In this document: piece by piece, positions 54,702-64,000 of the stretch | How the letters are laid out: the number at the start of each line of letters is the position of its first letter | How positions within the stretch are numbered: position 1 is the first letter of the stretch | Assembly: GCF_016587355.1 (NCBI RefSeq) | Contig: NZ_BNJF01000002.1 | Span: 372,001 to 436,000 of the forward strand | Origin: Ktedonospora formicarum | Lineage (GTDB): Bacteria; Chloroflexota; Ktedonobacteria; Ktedonobacterales; Ktedonobacteraceae | Direction of reading: 5' to 3' | DNA: 64,000 nucleotides | Translations under genes and position numbers: made by a program | Notes under the pieces: generated by a model | Told to the model about the DNA's origin: nothing | The model's input: the letters and a program-made list of their open reading frames with translations, nothing else | The model's database searches: none

Positions 54702-56909
54702 TTATACCGTAATATGGTCGATATCAGCCCCATACATCGAGGATGTGGTTGAGAAGAGGACCGTATTTGTTCCTGCCTTCAAGTCGAGCTGAATGACCAC
54801 TGATTGTACAACATTCCAGTTGTTATCGTTGGTGCCGTTGGTGTATATGGTAAGCGCTGGACCGCCATTCGCGCTCACGTTCAGCGAACGCCCGGAGGAG
54901 CCATCAACATAATAAAGTGTGACGTTATAGGTGCCCGCGCGGGTTACGTTAATTGCATTGAATTGCATGGAACTACCCAGCAATAGATTGCCAACTTTCT
55001 GACCGCCAGAACAATCCGAGCAGTTGGCAACCGACGCTCCTCCGCTCAAGGTATTCCCAGGGGCCTCCGCTTCATAAGAGGTCGTCTTTACGATAGGAGA
55101 GACCACAATGCGGTCAATGTCGGGAGCATAGTCCTTGGAATTGTCAAACTTGATGGTATTATTGCCTGCCTGGAGTTTCACCCGGATCTGCATCGATTGG
55201 ACGCTTCCCCAGTTGCCATTGCCATGAAAGTCGATCAAGACTCCTGAGCCTCCGTTGAAGCTGAGATAGGCAGGGCGACCACCACCATCTCCATCAACGT
55301 AATATACCGTCAAATCGTAGCTTCCGGCACTCGTCGCGGTCACATTATTAAACTGGACGAAGCCACCACCGCCCAGATAGCCAACCTTCTGACCACCAGA
55401 GCAGGTCGAACAATCACTGATAACAGCGCCTCCACCGATGGTATTCGTGGTTGCCTCCGCTTCATAGGAAACTACCTTGCCTGCGGGAGGTGGCGGTGCG
55501 GGAGTGGTAGCATCTGGCTGGATTGTGAGGAGCCTAGAACCATGAGCAGGTAACGTAGCGCTGAAACTGTTTTTAAACTGGCCTAACTGTTTGTGTGCCC
55601 AGGCGTCGCGCACGTGAGCCATACCAACAAAACCCAGATCACCCCAATTTGTCGTGACCGTCTCAGTGGTGCTATCAAGATTGAAGAGCGCAACTGTGTA
55701 GCTGCCATCCGCGTTTTTCGCATACCAGACCTGCTGATTGCTCGATTGCGCAACTGGCTTGGCGGGGCGCCCCGCCTGATCGATAGCGATGACCTCCTTG
55801 TTGGTAAGCAGGGAAAGGCCATAGTCATCCAGCTTCGTCAGATCATCTCCAGTATAGAGTGGAGCAGCCTCAATAGCCCAGAGCGTCATATAGGTCTGGC
55901 GCTCATCGTTCGTCAGCCCATCCATATTTCCGACACCTACATCGAGCGAGTCCAGGTTGTTCCAACCACCTGGTTTGGCATCGGAGATCCAGGGTACGAC
56001 GTCAGTGAAGCGCTGTTTCACCGAGTTATCCCAGGTTACCAATGTATTACAGTAACATTCGACATCGGTATCAATGCGCCAACCATTGGAATTCTGCTGC
56101 CAGGTATGCACAAAATCGTGATCCAGCGACCAGGAGATAACAAACTGGATTGGTCTCCCCGTTTGATACAGGGCTTGTGACCAGGCTTGAACATCTAAAC
56201 GATTGTCTGACGAACTGGCACCATTTCTGAATGAACCGGGTGTGACCCCATCCAATTTCATGAAATCGACGCCCCAGCTCGCGAACTGGTCGGCAATCGA
56301 ATCGATATAGGCCTGAGCGCATGGTTTGCTATAATCGATGGCATAAGCTCCCTGCCAGCCATTGGTCTTTGTCAGCGGCTGGACAGCAATATCTTGTGTG
56401 TGACAGTTCGTGCCATAGATAGGATAGTTGTTGTCATAGGCAAGAAAATCCAGGCCCGCACCGTAATAGATCCCAAATTTTAACCCATAATGATGGACAT
56501 AATCAGCGACAGCCGCGATGCCACTGGGGAAACGACCTGGGAAGGGGGCCGGGCGCCCATAGGAATCAAAGGTAGGAGTCCAGCTATAATCCATCCACCA
56601 ACCAGCATCAATGTTGATATACTGATATCCACTCCCCTGTAACTTTTGATGGAGAGCATCGGCCTGAGCTTTCACATTCGCTTCGGTCAGCCAGTTCGTT
56701 CCATATCCGCTGGCATTGGTGGACTCCAGACTCCAACTACTCCAGCCCATATACGGCTTCTGTGCCAACCCATTGGTGACATTGCTCGCAGCATGGGCGA
56801 CAGAAGGCCTTCCCTGTTGCCATGCTGAAATGACCAGTAGACTACCAGATACGAGCAAAATAGTAAGGGCAAAGAGAAATCGGGGCATCGTTCTCAGACG
56901 TTGAGACAC
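54702..56909 (-). CDS. Secreted GH27 alpha-galactosidase with two CBM6/35-like domains
   Basis: About 735 residues. A signal peptide (MPRFLFALTILLVSGSLLVIS then VAHAAS) leads into a GH27 barrel: KPYMGWSSWSLES, YINIDAGWW, GVDFMKLDGV with the nucleophile Asp, and WRIDTDVECYC with the probable acid/base. Barrel and beta-sandwich run to about residue 470. A proline linker leads to two copies of a carbohydrate-binding module (YEAEATTNTIGGGAVISDC and YEAEAPGNTLSGGASVANC), each with a CSxCSGGQKVG loop. I place the start at GTG 56909, eight bases after AAGGAGG; an upstream ATG at 56990 lacks a ribosome-binding site and falls about 20 bases after the likely transcript start. It removes terminal galactose (or L-arabinopyranose) outside the cell. 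Confidence 0.92.
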   Translation of the reverse strand: MSQRLRTMPRFLFALTILLVSGSLLVISAWQQGRPSVAHAASNVTNGLAQKPYMGWSSWSLESTNASGYGTNWLTEANVKAQADALHQKLQGSGYQYINIDAGWWMDYSWTPTFDSYGRPAPFPGRFPSGIAAVADYVHHYGLKFGIYYGAGLDFLAYDNNYPIYGTNCHTQDIAVQPLTKTNGWQGAYAIDYSKPCAQAYIDSIADQFASWGVDFMKLDGVTPGSFRNGASSSDNRLDVQAWSQALYQTGRPIQFVISWSLDHDFVHTWQQNSNGWRIDTDVECYCNTLVTWDNSVKQRFTDVVPWISDAKPGGWNNLDSLDVGVGNMDGLTNDERQTYMTLWAIEAAPLYTGDDLTKLDDYGLSLLTNKEVIAIDQAGRPAKPVAQSSNQQVWYAKNADGSYTVALFNLDSTTETVTTNWGDLGFVGMAHVRDAWAHKQLGQFKNSFSATLPAHGSRLLTIQPDATTPAPPPPAGKVVSYEAEATTNTIGGGAVISDCSTCSGGQKVGYLGGGGFVQFNNVTATSAGSYDLTVYYVDGDGGGRPAYLSFNGGSGVLIDFHGNGNWGSVQSMQIRVKLQAGNNTIKFDNSKDYAPDIDRIVVSPIVKTTSYEAEAPGNTLSGGASVANCSDCSGGQKVGNLLLGSSMQFNAINVTRAGTYNVTLYYVDGSSGRSLNVSANGGPALTIYTNGTNDNNWNVVQSVVIQLDLKAGTNTVLFSTTSSMYGADIDHITV

Positions 56910-57016
56910 AGACAATACCTCCTTGTGTTGGTCTATGGGGAGAGCCCCATGCTCTTCCCATAGAGGTGTGCTGTAATCAAATAGTTTCATCAATGACTAA
57001 ACTAAGTATATCGATA

Positions 57017-57045
57017 AGATTACTGAGAAGGAGTTAAGTTGTCAA
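57017..57045 (-). promoter_or_regulatory. Promoter of the GH27-GH95-esterase operon
   Basis: Minus-strand TTGACA (57045-57040) and TAATCT (57022-57017) with a 17-bp spacer. Transcription would start near 57010, about 100 bases before the GTG start of the GH27 gene. Confidence 0.7.
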
Positions 57046-57138
57046 GAAGAAACTCTTTCTACTCCTATAGTCGCTTTTGTTGCAGATGTTTCGGAATGAC
57101 GAGAGTAGAGAGTTGTGAAAACCCAGGAAATTGAGGAC

Positions 57139-57167
57139 TTGACGGCGATTTTTTTCGCGGGTATACT
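57139..57167 (+). promoter_or_regulatory. Promoter of the ROK regulator gene
   Basis: TTGACG (57139-57144) and TATACT (57162-57167) with an exact 17-bp spacer. It lies inside what would be coding sequence if an upstream start were used, which supports the GTG at 57229. Confidence 0.72.
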
Positions 57168-57228
57168 CTTTTTAACTTCAATCACTAAAGGAAGTTTCGG
57201 GGTAGAGAAACGATGCAGGGGGAAAGCA

Positions 57229-58455
57229 GTGCCAGCAGATCGTAAGTTGATTCGCGCCATTAATCAGAATAGTTTGCTCAATTTGATTCGGTTGAACGCG
57301 CCGATCTCGCGTCCCCAGCTTGCCGAGCTTTCAGGCCTGAGCCTGGCTACGGTGATCGGTTTGACGAGCGATCTTATGGAACGACATTTTGTAGTGGAGA
57401 GTGGCCCAGCCGAATCAACGGGTGGACGCAAGGCGACGTTGCTGGACCTGCATCCCGAAGGCGGCTTTGCCCTTGGTCTGATGATACGAGGCTTTGAGTG
57501 CATTGGTGTGGTTGTCAACTTACGCGGCGATATAGTTTTTTCGCTCCATTGGGATACTATGCTCAAACACCAAGGTCATCAGGCTGTGGAACACATCGTC
57601 AGGATGACGAATGACTTGCTGACTCAATCGGGAGTTGAGAAAGATCTGGTTATTGGGCTTGGCTGCGCGCTCTCAGGCTATATTGACGCGCAAAACGGCA
57701 TCTGTGTCGATTCTTGGAACCTGGATTGGCATACTATTGAACTGGCCGAGCCACTCAGTCGGCGTCTAGGGTTCCCTGTAGTAATCGATAACGATGTGAG
57801 TTGTATTACGACCTACGAAAGACTCTTTGGTTGGGGAAGTAGCAGTAAAAACTTTTTCACGGTCGTGCTGGGGCGCGGCGTGGGTCTGGGTCTGGTGCTC
57901 AACGGCGAGGTCTATCGTGGCTCAACCGGTGGTGCCGGAGAGTTCGGGCACATGGTCGCTGTTCCTGGTGGCAGACGCTGCGAATGTGGCAAACGAGGCT
58001 GTTTGGAGGAGTATATTTCCTTTCGCGGCATTATCGCCAATTATCTCGAGCGCAACTATAAAGAAACACTTCCTTTCGATATGCCTCTCGATAGCTCCTC
58101 GGATCGGGCTGTACGCTCCGAAGAGCGCGTGATCCATAAATTACTTGAACAGGCTTTGGGAGGGGATGAACTGGCCGCGCAGGCTTTTGAACACAGCGGT
58201 GAACTGATGGGCATTGCCCTGTCTAGCCTGGTAAATGTCCTGAATCCAGAGAGTATCATTCTCACAGGTGAGGGCGCGTTTGTCGCACCGGCAATGTTCC
58301 AGTCAATGGAAGCCGTTCTGCGACAGAATCTCTTCTCTCAGTTAGGGAAAAACCTGCGCTTGCTGGTTGAGCCACTGGTTGGCTACAAGAGTTGGGCGCG
58401 TGGGGCTGCGGCTCTCGTTCTCCATCGCTTTTTCATTTTACCCGTTCATCCCTGA
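57229..58455 (+). CDS. ROK-family (NagC/XylR-type) transcriptional regulator
   Basis: 408 residues. The N-terminal helix-turn-helix reads NSLLNLIRLNAPISRPQLAELSGLSLATVIGLTSDL. The ROK sugar-binding part has VIDNDVSCITTYE, then GGAGEFGHMVAV and the zinc motif RCECGKRGCLEEY. The kinase phosphate loop (D-x-G-x-T) is absent (LGLMIRGFECIG), so it is a regulator and not a sugar kinase. The GTG at 57229 follows GGGGGAAA. It lies between the divergent glycosidase operon and the sugar ABC importer and probably controls both in response to a released sugar. Confidence 0.92.
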   Translation: MPADRKLIRAINQNSLLNLIRLNAPISRPQLAELSGLSLATVIGLTSDLMERHFVVESGPAESTGGRKATLLDLHPEGGFALGLMIRGFECIGVVVNLRGDIVFSLHWDTMLKHQGHQAVEHIVRMTNDLLTQSGVEKDLVIGLGCALSGYIDAQNGICVDSWNLDWHTIELAEPLSRRLGFPVVIDNDVSCITTYERLFGWGSSSKNFFTVVLGRGVGLGLVLNGEVYRGSTGGAGEFGHMVAVPGGRRCECGKRGCLEEYISFRGIIANYLERNYKETLPFDMPLDSSSDRAVRSEERVIHKLLEQALGGDELAAQAFEHSGELMGIALSSLVNVLNPESIILTGEGAFVAPAMFQSMEAVLRQNLFSQLGKNLRLLVEPLVGYKSWARGAAALVLHRFFILPVHP

Positions 58456-58701
58456 ACTCGTAACAGAAAGGAGGTGCTTTTTTCATTATTTTTTGTCAAT
58501 GTTCTCGTATGTCCAGGAATTAGGGAGCGCAGTAGCTCTCAACATGATGCTAATTTAACCGTTCGATGGTATGACTTCCTGACGGCCCATACATAGGTTG
58601 TCAGGACTGGCACATCAAACATATCAGGGCTTTTTATTGGCAAGAGCCATTTACATTGCTATGTGTATTTGCGACGATGCAGAAAGGTTGAATGCTTCTT
58701 C

Positions 58702-59988
58702 ATGGACGCCCAAACGAAATACATGCTCAACAAAATCAACCGCCGACGTTTTTTACAGGCAACTGGCGCAGCTACAGCGGGTGCGGCTTTTCTCGCAGCC
58801 TGTAGCGGGAACATAACCAACGGTTCCAGCAGCACAGCGTTACAGCAGTGGTATCATCAATACGGTGAGGACGGGACGCAGCAGGCAGTCTTGAAATATG
58901 CCTCAGACTACGGCAAGACCGCTTCAACTACGATCAAGATTACCTGGGTACCCGGCGACTATGCGACCAAATTGAGTACCGCCCTCCTCAGCAACAATCC
59001 CCCGGATGTCTTTGAGCACTATACGTTCAATGAAAACTGGGCCAAACAGGGCTTGCTAGAGCCTCTTAATGATCTCTATACTTCAGAGATCCAATCAGAT
59101 TTCAACCCAATCAATCTTGCGTCCTTCACGGTTGACGGAAAAATCTATGGCGTGAAGATGTTCGACGATACCCAGTTCTTTTATTATCGCAAGAGTATGC
59201 TTTCCAAGGCTGGCATTGATCCCACGACCTTGACCAGTTGGGATGCTCTGCTAGAGGCCAGTAAGAAGTTGACGACCTCTAAGACGAAGGGCCTTTTCCT
59301 GGGAAATGATGGTGGTATTGGCCTCTATCAGTTGGCGATCTACTCTACTGGTGGCGATCTGATCGCAAATAATCAGGTCGCATTCAATAAGCCGGAAGTG
59401 GCGGCTGCATTTGAGAAGATGCGCGAGGTGTCTACTTCGAACTCAACCCTGACGGGTGCACCTACTGACTGGCTAGATCCTTCAGCCTTTGTCGATGGCC
59501 TGGCCGCAATCCAATGGTGTGGCATCTGGGCTTTGCCCGCCGTTATGAAGGCGCTAGGCGATGATTTTGGCATCTTCCCCTGGCCCGCCTTCGGGTCCGG
59601 CGGCAAACCAACTGTCCCCTGGGGCGGCTTTGCTGAGATGGTTTGCGCGAAAAGCAAGCGTGTCGCTGAGTCCAAAGCCCTGGTCAAGTCACTCTGGATT
59701 GACAATACGTCTGTCCAGGAAGACTTTTGCCTGAGTTATGGTTTCCATGTCCCTTCGCGCAAAAGCGTCGCCGCAAAAGCAACCAAACTACAAAGTGGCG
59801 TTGCCGCCGAAGCCGTCAAGCTCCTCAATACATACGGTCGAACGAATCCCCCACTATTTACGAACACAATGAATACAGCGTTGAGCGACGCGGTCAGCAA
59901 TATTGTGAAGAAGCACGCCGATGCGTCTTCAGAAGTAGCCAGAGCAGCGGAGTCCTGTAGTAAAGAACTACAACAACTGCTTGGCTAA
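58702..59988 (+). CDS. Sugar ABC transporter substrate-binding lipoprotein
   Basis: About 428 residues. The signal is of the Tat-lipoprotein type: NRRRFLQATGAATAGAAFLAACSG, with the lipobox LAAC. The mature part is an extracellular solute-binding protein of family 1 (NPPDVFEHYTFNENWAKQGLLEPLNDL, VDGKIYGVKMFDDTQFFYYRKSML, DGLAAIQWCGIWALP). The ATG at 58702 is the likeliest start, though the ribosome-binding site (AAAGG) is rather far; ATG 58723 is an alternative. It is the first gene of an importer operon. Confidence 0.9.
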   Translation: MDAQTKYMLNKINRRRFLQATGAATAGAAFLAACSGNITNGSSSTALQQWYHQYGEDGTQQAVLKYASDYGKTASTTIKITWVPGDYATKLSTALLSNNPPDVFEHYTFNENWAKQGLLEPLNDLYTSEIQSDFNPINLASFTVDGKIYGVKMFDDTQFFYYRKSMLSKAGIDPTTLTSWDALLEASKKLTTSKTKGLFLGNDGGIGLYQLAIYSTGGDLIANNQVAFNKPEVAAAFEKMREVSTSNSTLTGAPTDWLDPSAFVDGLAAIQWCGIWALPAVMKALGDDFGIFPWPAFGSGGKPTVPWGGFAEMVCAKSKRVAESKALVKSLWIDNTSVQEDFCLSYGFHVPSRKSVAAKATKLQSGVAAEAVKLLNTYGRTNPPLFTNTMNTALSDAVSNIVKKHADASSEVARAAESCSKELQQLLG

Positions 59989-60084
59989 GCGTGACCTGAC
60001 AAGACGCGCGACGAAGTCTGTCTCTGGGCTGCCCATGCGGCCTGGAGACACCTTCTCTACGCTTTGTATGTGGGAGGGTTCACA

Positions 60085-61050
60085 ATGAGTTTACAGATAA
60101 AAGCTGCCGAAGAAGAAGCTACTGGCAAGCTGCCAAATCGCGGAAAAGGGGGCCCTCGCTCGCCCCATCTGCGCCGTAATGTGGCCTTTTGGTGTTTGGT
60201 AGGGCCTCTGGTGCTGGGGTTGCTGATTTTTGTGTATATCCCCATTCTCTGGGGACTACTGTTGAGCTTTAGTCAGGCACAGGGGACTGTCTTTCCTACC
60301 TCCTTCGTCTGGTTCGAGAACTATCGGTCCATGCTGCTTGACCCTGAGTTTCAACAGTCACTCAAGACCTTTGTGCTTTTTGCCCTGTTTATTGTCCCGG
60401 TGACCTTTGCGCTGGCATTGGGGCTGGCAGTTCTGGTCAATGCGGCGACGTTTCTGCGCGGCTTTTTCCGCTCCATCTTCTTTTTACCAACGGCGGTCTC
60501 CTATGTAGCTGCCGCAATTATCTGGCGCCTGAGCCTCTTTAACGGCCTACCCTTCGGCCTGGTGAATATGGTGCTGGGACATTTTGGCATCGCGCCGATC
60601 TCCTGGCTCAGCACGGTCAATCCCCCCTGGTACTGGCTGGTACTGGTAAGTGTACGCCTCTGGCTACAACTGGGCTTTTATATGATTATCTTCCTGGCGG
60701 GTTTACAGGAGATTCCCCAGAGCATCTATGAGGCCGCGAGTGTCGATGGCGCGCCATCAGGCTGGAAGCGTTTTCGCTATATCACATTCCCCCTGTTGCG
60801 CAATACCTCTGTCTCTGTCTTGCTCCTGCTCTTGATTGCCGCATTTCAAGCGTTTGACGAATTCTTCAATCTCCTGAATAGTTCTGGAATCATCGATGCA
60901 CGCACGCCATTGTGGTATCTCTACATCGTAGGTTTCGGCAATCAGGACTTTGGACGCGGAGACGCTGGCTCATTTATTCTGACGGCAATTATCGTGCTCT
61001 TTACATTGATACAGGGCCGCCTCTTTGGCTTTGGTCGCTCAGATGACTAG
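60085..61050 (+). CDS. Sugar ABC transporter permease, MalF-like
   Basis: 321 residues, six transmembrane helices after a 35-residue cytoplasmic start. The EAA loop that contacts the ATPase reads YEAASVDGAPSGWKRFRYITFPLL near residue 225. ATG 60085 follows GGGAGGG. It lies 96 bp after the binding-protein gene and 30 bp before the second permease. Confidence 0.93.
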   Translation: MSLQIKAAEEEATGKLPNRGKGGPRSPHLRRNVAFWCLVGPLVLGLLIFVYIPILWGLLLSFSQAQGTVFPTSFVWFENYRSMLLDPEFQQSLKTFVLFALFIVPVTFALALGLAVLVNAATFLRGFFRSIFFLPTAVSYVAAAIIWRLSLFNGLPFGLVNMVLGHFGIAPISWLSTVNPPWYWLVLVSVRLWLQLGFYMIIFLAGLQEIPQSIYEAASVDGAPSGWKRFRYITFPLLRNTSVSVLLLLLIAAFQAFDEFFNLLNSSGIIDARTPLWYLYIVGFGNQDFGRGDAGSFILTAIIVLFTLIQGRLFGFGRSDD

Positions 61051-61080
61051 ATTTAGCGCCCGACAGGAAGGAGTAAAAGA

Positions 61081-61983
61081 ATGAGTGTGCTTCATCAACA
61101 GGCCGGAGAGACATCAGGCAAAATCACAGCTGGACAAAATCCGCGCAAACTTGTGCGTGGAAACCTGGTACGCACAACATTTGTGTATGCCGCATTGATC
61201 GTGTGTGCCGTGCTCTTTCTCATCCCCTTTTATATCGTGGTACGTAACGCCCTGATGGTGCAGCCCGAGATTACCTCATTTGACTGGCACTGGTGGGCAC
61301 AGACACCACAGTGGAACAATCTCAACACCTTGTTTAATGACCTGGTCGCTCCAATGGGCACTGGCTTGATCAACTCAACCATTATCGCCACCCTGACGAC
61401 TGGGGGGCAATTACTTTTTGCCTCGATGGCGGGCTATGCACTGGCGCGTATCCCCTCGCGTTGGAGCAACCCCATCTTCTTTCTCGTCCTGCTCACCCTG
61501 ATGGTGCCGAGCGCGGTCACCTTTATTCCAAAATATATTATTGTGAACCAATTGGGATGGGTCAGCACATTACAAGGGATCATTGTACCAGAACTCTTTA
61601 GCGGCTTTGCCTGTTTTCTCTTTCGTCAGTTTTATTTGAACTTTCCTCACGAGTTGGAAGATGCGGGTCGCGTTGACGGGCTTGGCTATTTTGGCGTCTA
61701 TTGGCGTCTACTGCTACCAAACTCGGTGCCGATCATGATCGCGCTGGGGGTCATCTCCTTTATCGGTAGCTGGAACTCGTTTATCTGGCCACTGGTGATT
61801 GGGCAGGATCAGTCGTCGTGGACGGTCCAGGTTGTATTGTCGACCTTTATCACCGCGCAGACCATTAACATCCCGGAACTCTTTATGGGTGTTGCTGTGG
61901 CTATTGTTCCGCTGCTCATCCTCTTCCTGTTCTTGCAGCGCTATATTGCTGAAGGCATCGCGCGTTCAGGTATCAAGGGGTAA
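61081..61983 (+). CDS. Sugar ABC transporter permease, MalG-like
   Basis: 300 residues with six helices; the EAA loop is LEDAGRVDGLGYFGVYWRLLLP near residue 197. AAGGAG precedes the ATG. No ATP-binding gene follows, so the importer must use a shared MsiK/MalK-type ATPase encoded elsewhere, as is common for such operons. The 291 bp after it (61984-62274) show nothing I recognise. Confidence 0.93.
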   Translation: MSVLHQQAGETSGKITAGQNPRKLVRGNLVRTTFVYAALIVCAVLFLIPFYIVVRNALMVQPEITSFDWHWWAQTPQWNNLNTLFNDLVAPMGTGLINSTIIATLTTGGQLLFASMAGYALARIPSRWSNPIFFLVLLTLMVPSAVTFIPKYIIVNQLGWVSTLQGIIVPELFSGFACFLFRQFYLNFPHELEDAGRVDGLGYFGVYWRLLLPNSVPIMIALGVISFIGSWNSFIWPLVIGQDQSSWTVQVVLSTFITAQTINIPELFMGVAVAIVPLLILFLFLQRYIAEGIARSGIKG

Positions 61984-62274
61984 CGATTCCTTATACCTGA
62001 AGGGCTTATCATCTTCCGATACTCAAGAATAATAGTGGTGAGATTAGTGAACTGGTAAGCCCCATTCTCTTTCCTCTTAGAGAAGATTGTTTCGATGACA
62101 TCTTTCATAGTGAGAAGCCATTTCATCCAGCATTCGCTAGCAATCACGACCAGAAACAAGACCTGTTTCACTCATACAAACTCTACAGCTTTGAGAATCT
62201 GGTGAACTTGAGCTTCTTAGCCGCAGACCCAACGACTTCCGAAGAAGCCGCTGAGTCTTCAGTTCAGTAGTCAT

Positions 62275-63066
62275 TCACTTCCCTTCACCAGGAATACCCC
62301 ATGTGACAGTACCCACAACCCGAAGCGACAACATACCTTTTTCACAATATGGGAAAAGGAGCTCTCTTACTTGCTGATCAAAGGCAGCAGCCTTCTCCTG
62401 CCCCATACGTTCCTTCGCCAAGCCGCTTCTTGAATGGAGACCCTCAATAAAGTCATCAAGAGATTGAGCAAACGGCACTGGAGCAGTCTCTTTCTGTCCC
62501 TTTTTGAGGAAAAAACCTCCTTCTTCAAGGTCTGGGAGGACATGAGCAGAGCCGCGATCATAACGCGTCGAAAAGTGGACACGAAGTTTTCTCAGCTCTT
62601 CATCCCATGGCATAGGCTGTACTCCTCTATGGAGTAGTGCCAGATATCCGTGAGGTGAAAGCATACGACGAAAGCGCGGGAAAGCAAGCGACCACTGAGT
62701 CCAATGGATACTCGATCCAGCTGTAATGAGAGAATAAGGGGGAGTCAGTGGAACCTCTTCGATTTTTCCATACACCCAATGTAAATGAGGGTGATCACCA
62801 TTAGGCAGCCGCTTGCCTTGCTCAATCATGCTTTGAGAGAAATCGACGGCATCAACTCGCTCAGCGAACGTAAGGCAGTGTCGAGCAACATCACCAGAAC
62901 CAGCTCCAACATCTAAGAGCGTTCGAGACTCATCAGTCATAAGGTGAGAGAGTACATCAAAGACTTCTCTGGGATAAGGAGGGCGATATCGGTAAGCATC
63001 AACAACCGCATGGTGTTTGAATGCTTCGGCATAATAGGTCCCAAAATATTCAGGTTTCGAATACAT
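62275..63066 (-). CDS. Class I SAM-dependent methyltransferase
   Basis: 263 residues. The SAM-binding motif I is RTLLDVGAGSGDVARHCL near residue 48, followed by VDAVDFSQSMIEQGK (motif II) and ITAGSSIHWTQW, as in the UbiE/Methyltransf_11 group. Substrate unknown. The N-terminus (YRPPYPREVFDVL) is typical of small free-standing methyltransferases. I choose ATG 63066, preceded by AAAAGAG; a GTG at 63105 gives 13 more residues. Not obviously linked to its neighbours. Confidence 0.82.
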   Translation of the reverse strand: MYSKPEYFGTYYAEAFKHHAVVDAYRYRPPYPREVFDVLSHLMTDESRTLLDVGAGSGDVARHCLTFAERVDAVDFSQSMIEQGKRLPNGDHPHLHWVYGKIEEVPLTPPYSLITAGSSIHWTQWSLAFPRFRRMLSPHGYLALLHRGVQPMPWDEELRKLRVHFSTRYDRGSAHVLPDLEEGGFFLKKGQKETAPVPFAQSLDDFIEGLHSRSGLAKERMGQEKAAAFDQQVRELLFPYCEKGMLSLRVVGTVTWGIPGEGK

Positions 63067-63200
63067 TTGTTCACTCTTTTCTAGAAGAGACACATATCGA
63101 TTCACAGTCCTTGCTTCTATTGTACAAAAAGCCGAGCGGGAAGATAGTGTGAGAATTGATTAAATGGCATCTAATCAGATTACTGATCAGAAGTGCGTAC

Positions 63201-64000
63201 TCATCTTTTTCCCAAAGAAGCAGCTGAAAGCATTTTCTGAACGGTCTGCGCCAGCAAGCATGATGCTTGTTCAACCTCTTTAGAGGTGGACCAGCGTCCC
63301 AGAGTGAGCCTGAGTGCACCTAACGCGCGGGAGCGCTCCATTCCCATCGCTAGCAAGACCGCAGAAGGTTCCACATTCTCCGCATGACAGGCGGAGCCAG
63401 TTGCTCCTGCGATTTCGGGCGTGGCATCAAGCACTTCTGCTCCAACCACTCCTTCAATGCTCACATTTACTGTATTAGGCAAGCGCTCGATGGGGTGACC
63501 ATTAAGCACAACCTTTCCGGGAAGCATTTCCGCGAGTCGCTGAGAGAGTTGATCACGCAACCCAGTCAAACGGTATCGTTCAGTGGGAAGAGAGCGTTCG
63601 GCTATCTCACATGCGGTTCCAAGTGCCACGATTCCAGCGACGTTCTCAGTACCCGCACGCAACCCTCGTTCCTGACCTCCCCTGCAATAATTGGTTCAAG
63701 TTGAACCCCACTGCGTACATAGAGCGCGCCAACACCTTTGGGCGCATAGAGCTTGTGTCCCGCAACAGTGAGCAGATCCACTCCCAGCGTCGTCACCTCA
63801 ATGGGAATTTTGCCAACTGCCTGTGAGGCATCGGTATGCATCAACGCCCCATATTTATGGGCAATTTCTGCAATCTTGGCAATAGGTTGAAGCGTTCCGG
63901 TTTCATTGTTGGCAGCCATAATGCTGACCAGCGTCGTTTGCTCATTGATGGCAGCCTCAACATCTACCGGGCGTACCTGTCCGTTCGCATCGACGGGTAA
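63201..64000 (-). pseudogene. Cysteine desulfurase (NifS/IscS-like), partial and frameshifted
   Basis: The N-terminus lies beyond the window. The visible part reads LPVDANGQVRPVDVEAAI, then SIMAANNETGTLQPI, HTDASQAVGKIPIEV and LLTVAGHKLYAPKGVGALYVR, with the PLP Lys in GHK. One base is missing at the four-C run 63679-63682; adding a G on the minus strand gives PIIAGGGQERGLRAGTENV, the invariant family phrase, and continues to the catalytic cysteine loop ATGSACHAENVEPSAVLLAMGM and the end at 63201. The enzyme takes sulfur from cysteine for Fe-S clusters or thio-nucleosides. An essential-type gene broken this way suggests a sequence error. Confidence 0.88.

Overview
The window reads as a chromosomal piece of a soil- or compost-type filamentous bacterium, most probably a Ktedonobacteria-like member of the Chloroflexota. 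This is an inference from the gene mix: giant TIR/NACHT proteins, DUF190-CBS proteins, a CtpI-type double P-type ATPase, ISAs1 and TnpB elements, Gram-positive-style GAAC-N4-GTTC SOS control, and GH95/GH27 glycosidases. No ribosomal RNA, tRNA or housekeeping marker is present to prove it. Base composition looks close to half G+C.

Layout. 1-2.5 kb: a minus-strand fluoride operon. A consensus promoter, a fluoride riboswitch and an overlapping terminator precede a DUF190-CBS protein, a small DUF190 protein and two crcB/fluC channel genes. 2.6-6.8 kb: a GNAT acetyltransferase, an SDR oxidoreductase separated from its MerR-type promoter by a complete ISAs1 element (perfect 10-bp target duplication), the MerR gene, and a wrecked TIR/NACHT gene. 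6.9-12.3 kb: an LRR protein, SOS-controlled umuDC, small broken genes, a DinB-like protein and a membrane protein. 12.6-16.6 kb: an MFS pump divergent from a frameshifted TetR, and a TetR/methyltransferase pair fed from a 64-bp perfectly palindromic promoter. 16.7-20.2 kb: argB-argJ-argC with a probable transcription attenuator. 20.4-27.5 kb: a KdpD-like DUF4118 sensor without kinase, and a 1622-residue double P-type ATPase with two small partner genes. 28-35.6 kb: the most striking accessory module, a 2301-residue TIR / DUF4062-like / NACHT / helical-repeat protein followed by two tandem DUF2610-like genes, all three preceded by a similar box. 36-45 kb: a CPBP protease with an ArsR-like regulator, an MFS exporter, rifampicin phosphotransferase (rph), and a CusRS-like two-component system. 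45-50.7 kb: an ABC exporter whose permease and ATPase genes are split by a TnpB element, a YwbE-like gene, and a frameshifted beta-propeller protein. 50.9-62 kb: a glycan-use locus (GH27, GH95 and SASA esterase on minus; ROK regulator and ABC sugar importer on plus). 62.3-64 kb: a methyltransferase and a truncated, frameshifted cysteine desulfurase.

Two cross-cutting points. First, five genes are each broken by exactly one missing base at a homopolymer run, always in the same direction, which points to undercalled homopolymers in the sequence rather than five independent gene deaths. Second, regulatory DNA is unusually readable here: the riboswitch, the palindromic promoter, divergent operators, tandem response-regulator repeats and the attenuator can all be located to the base.
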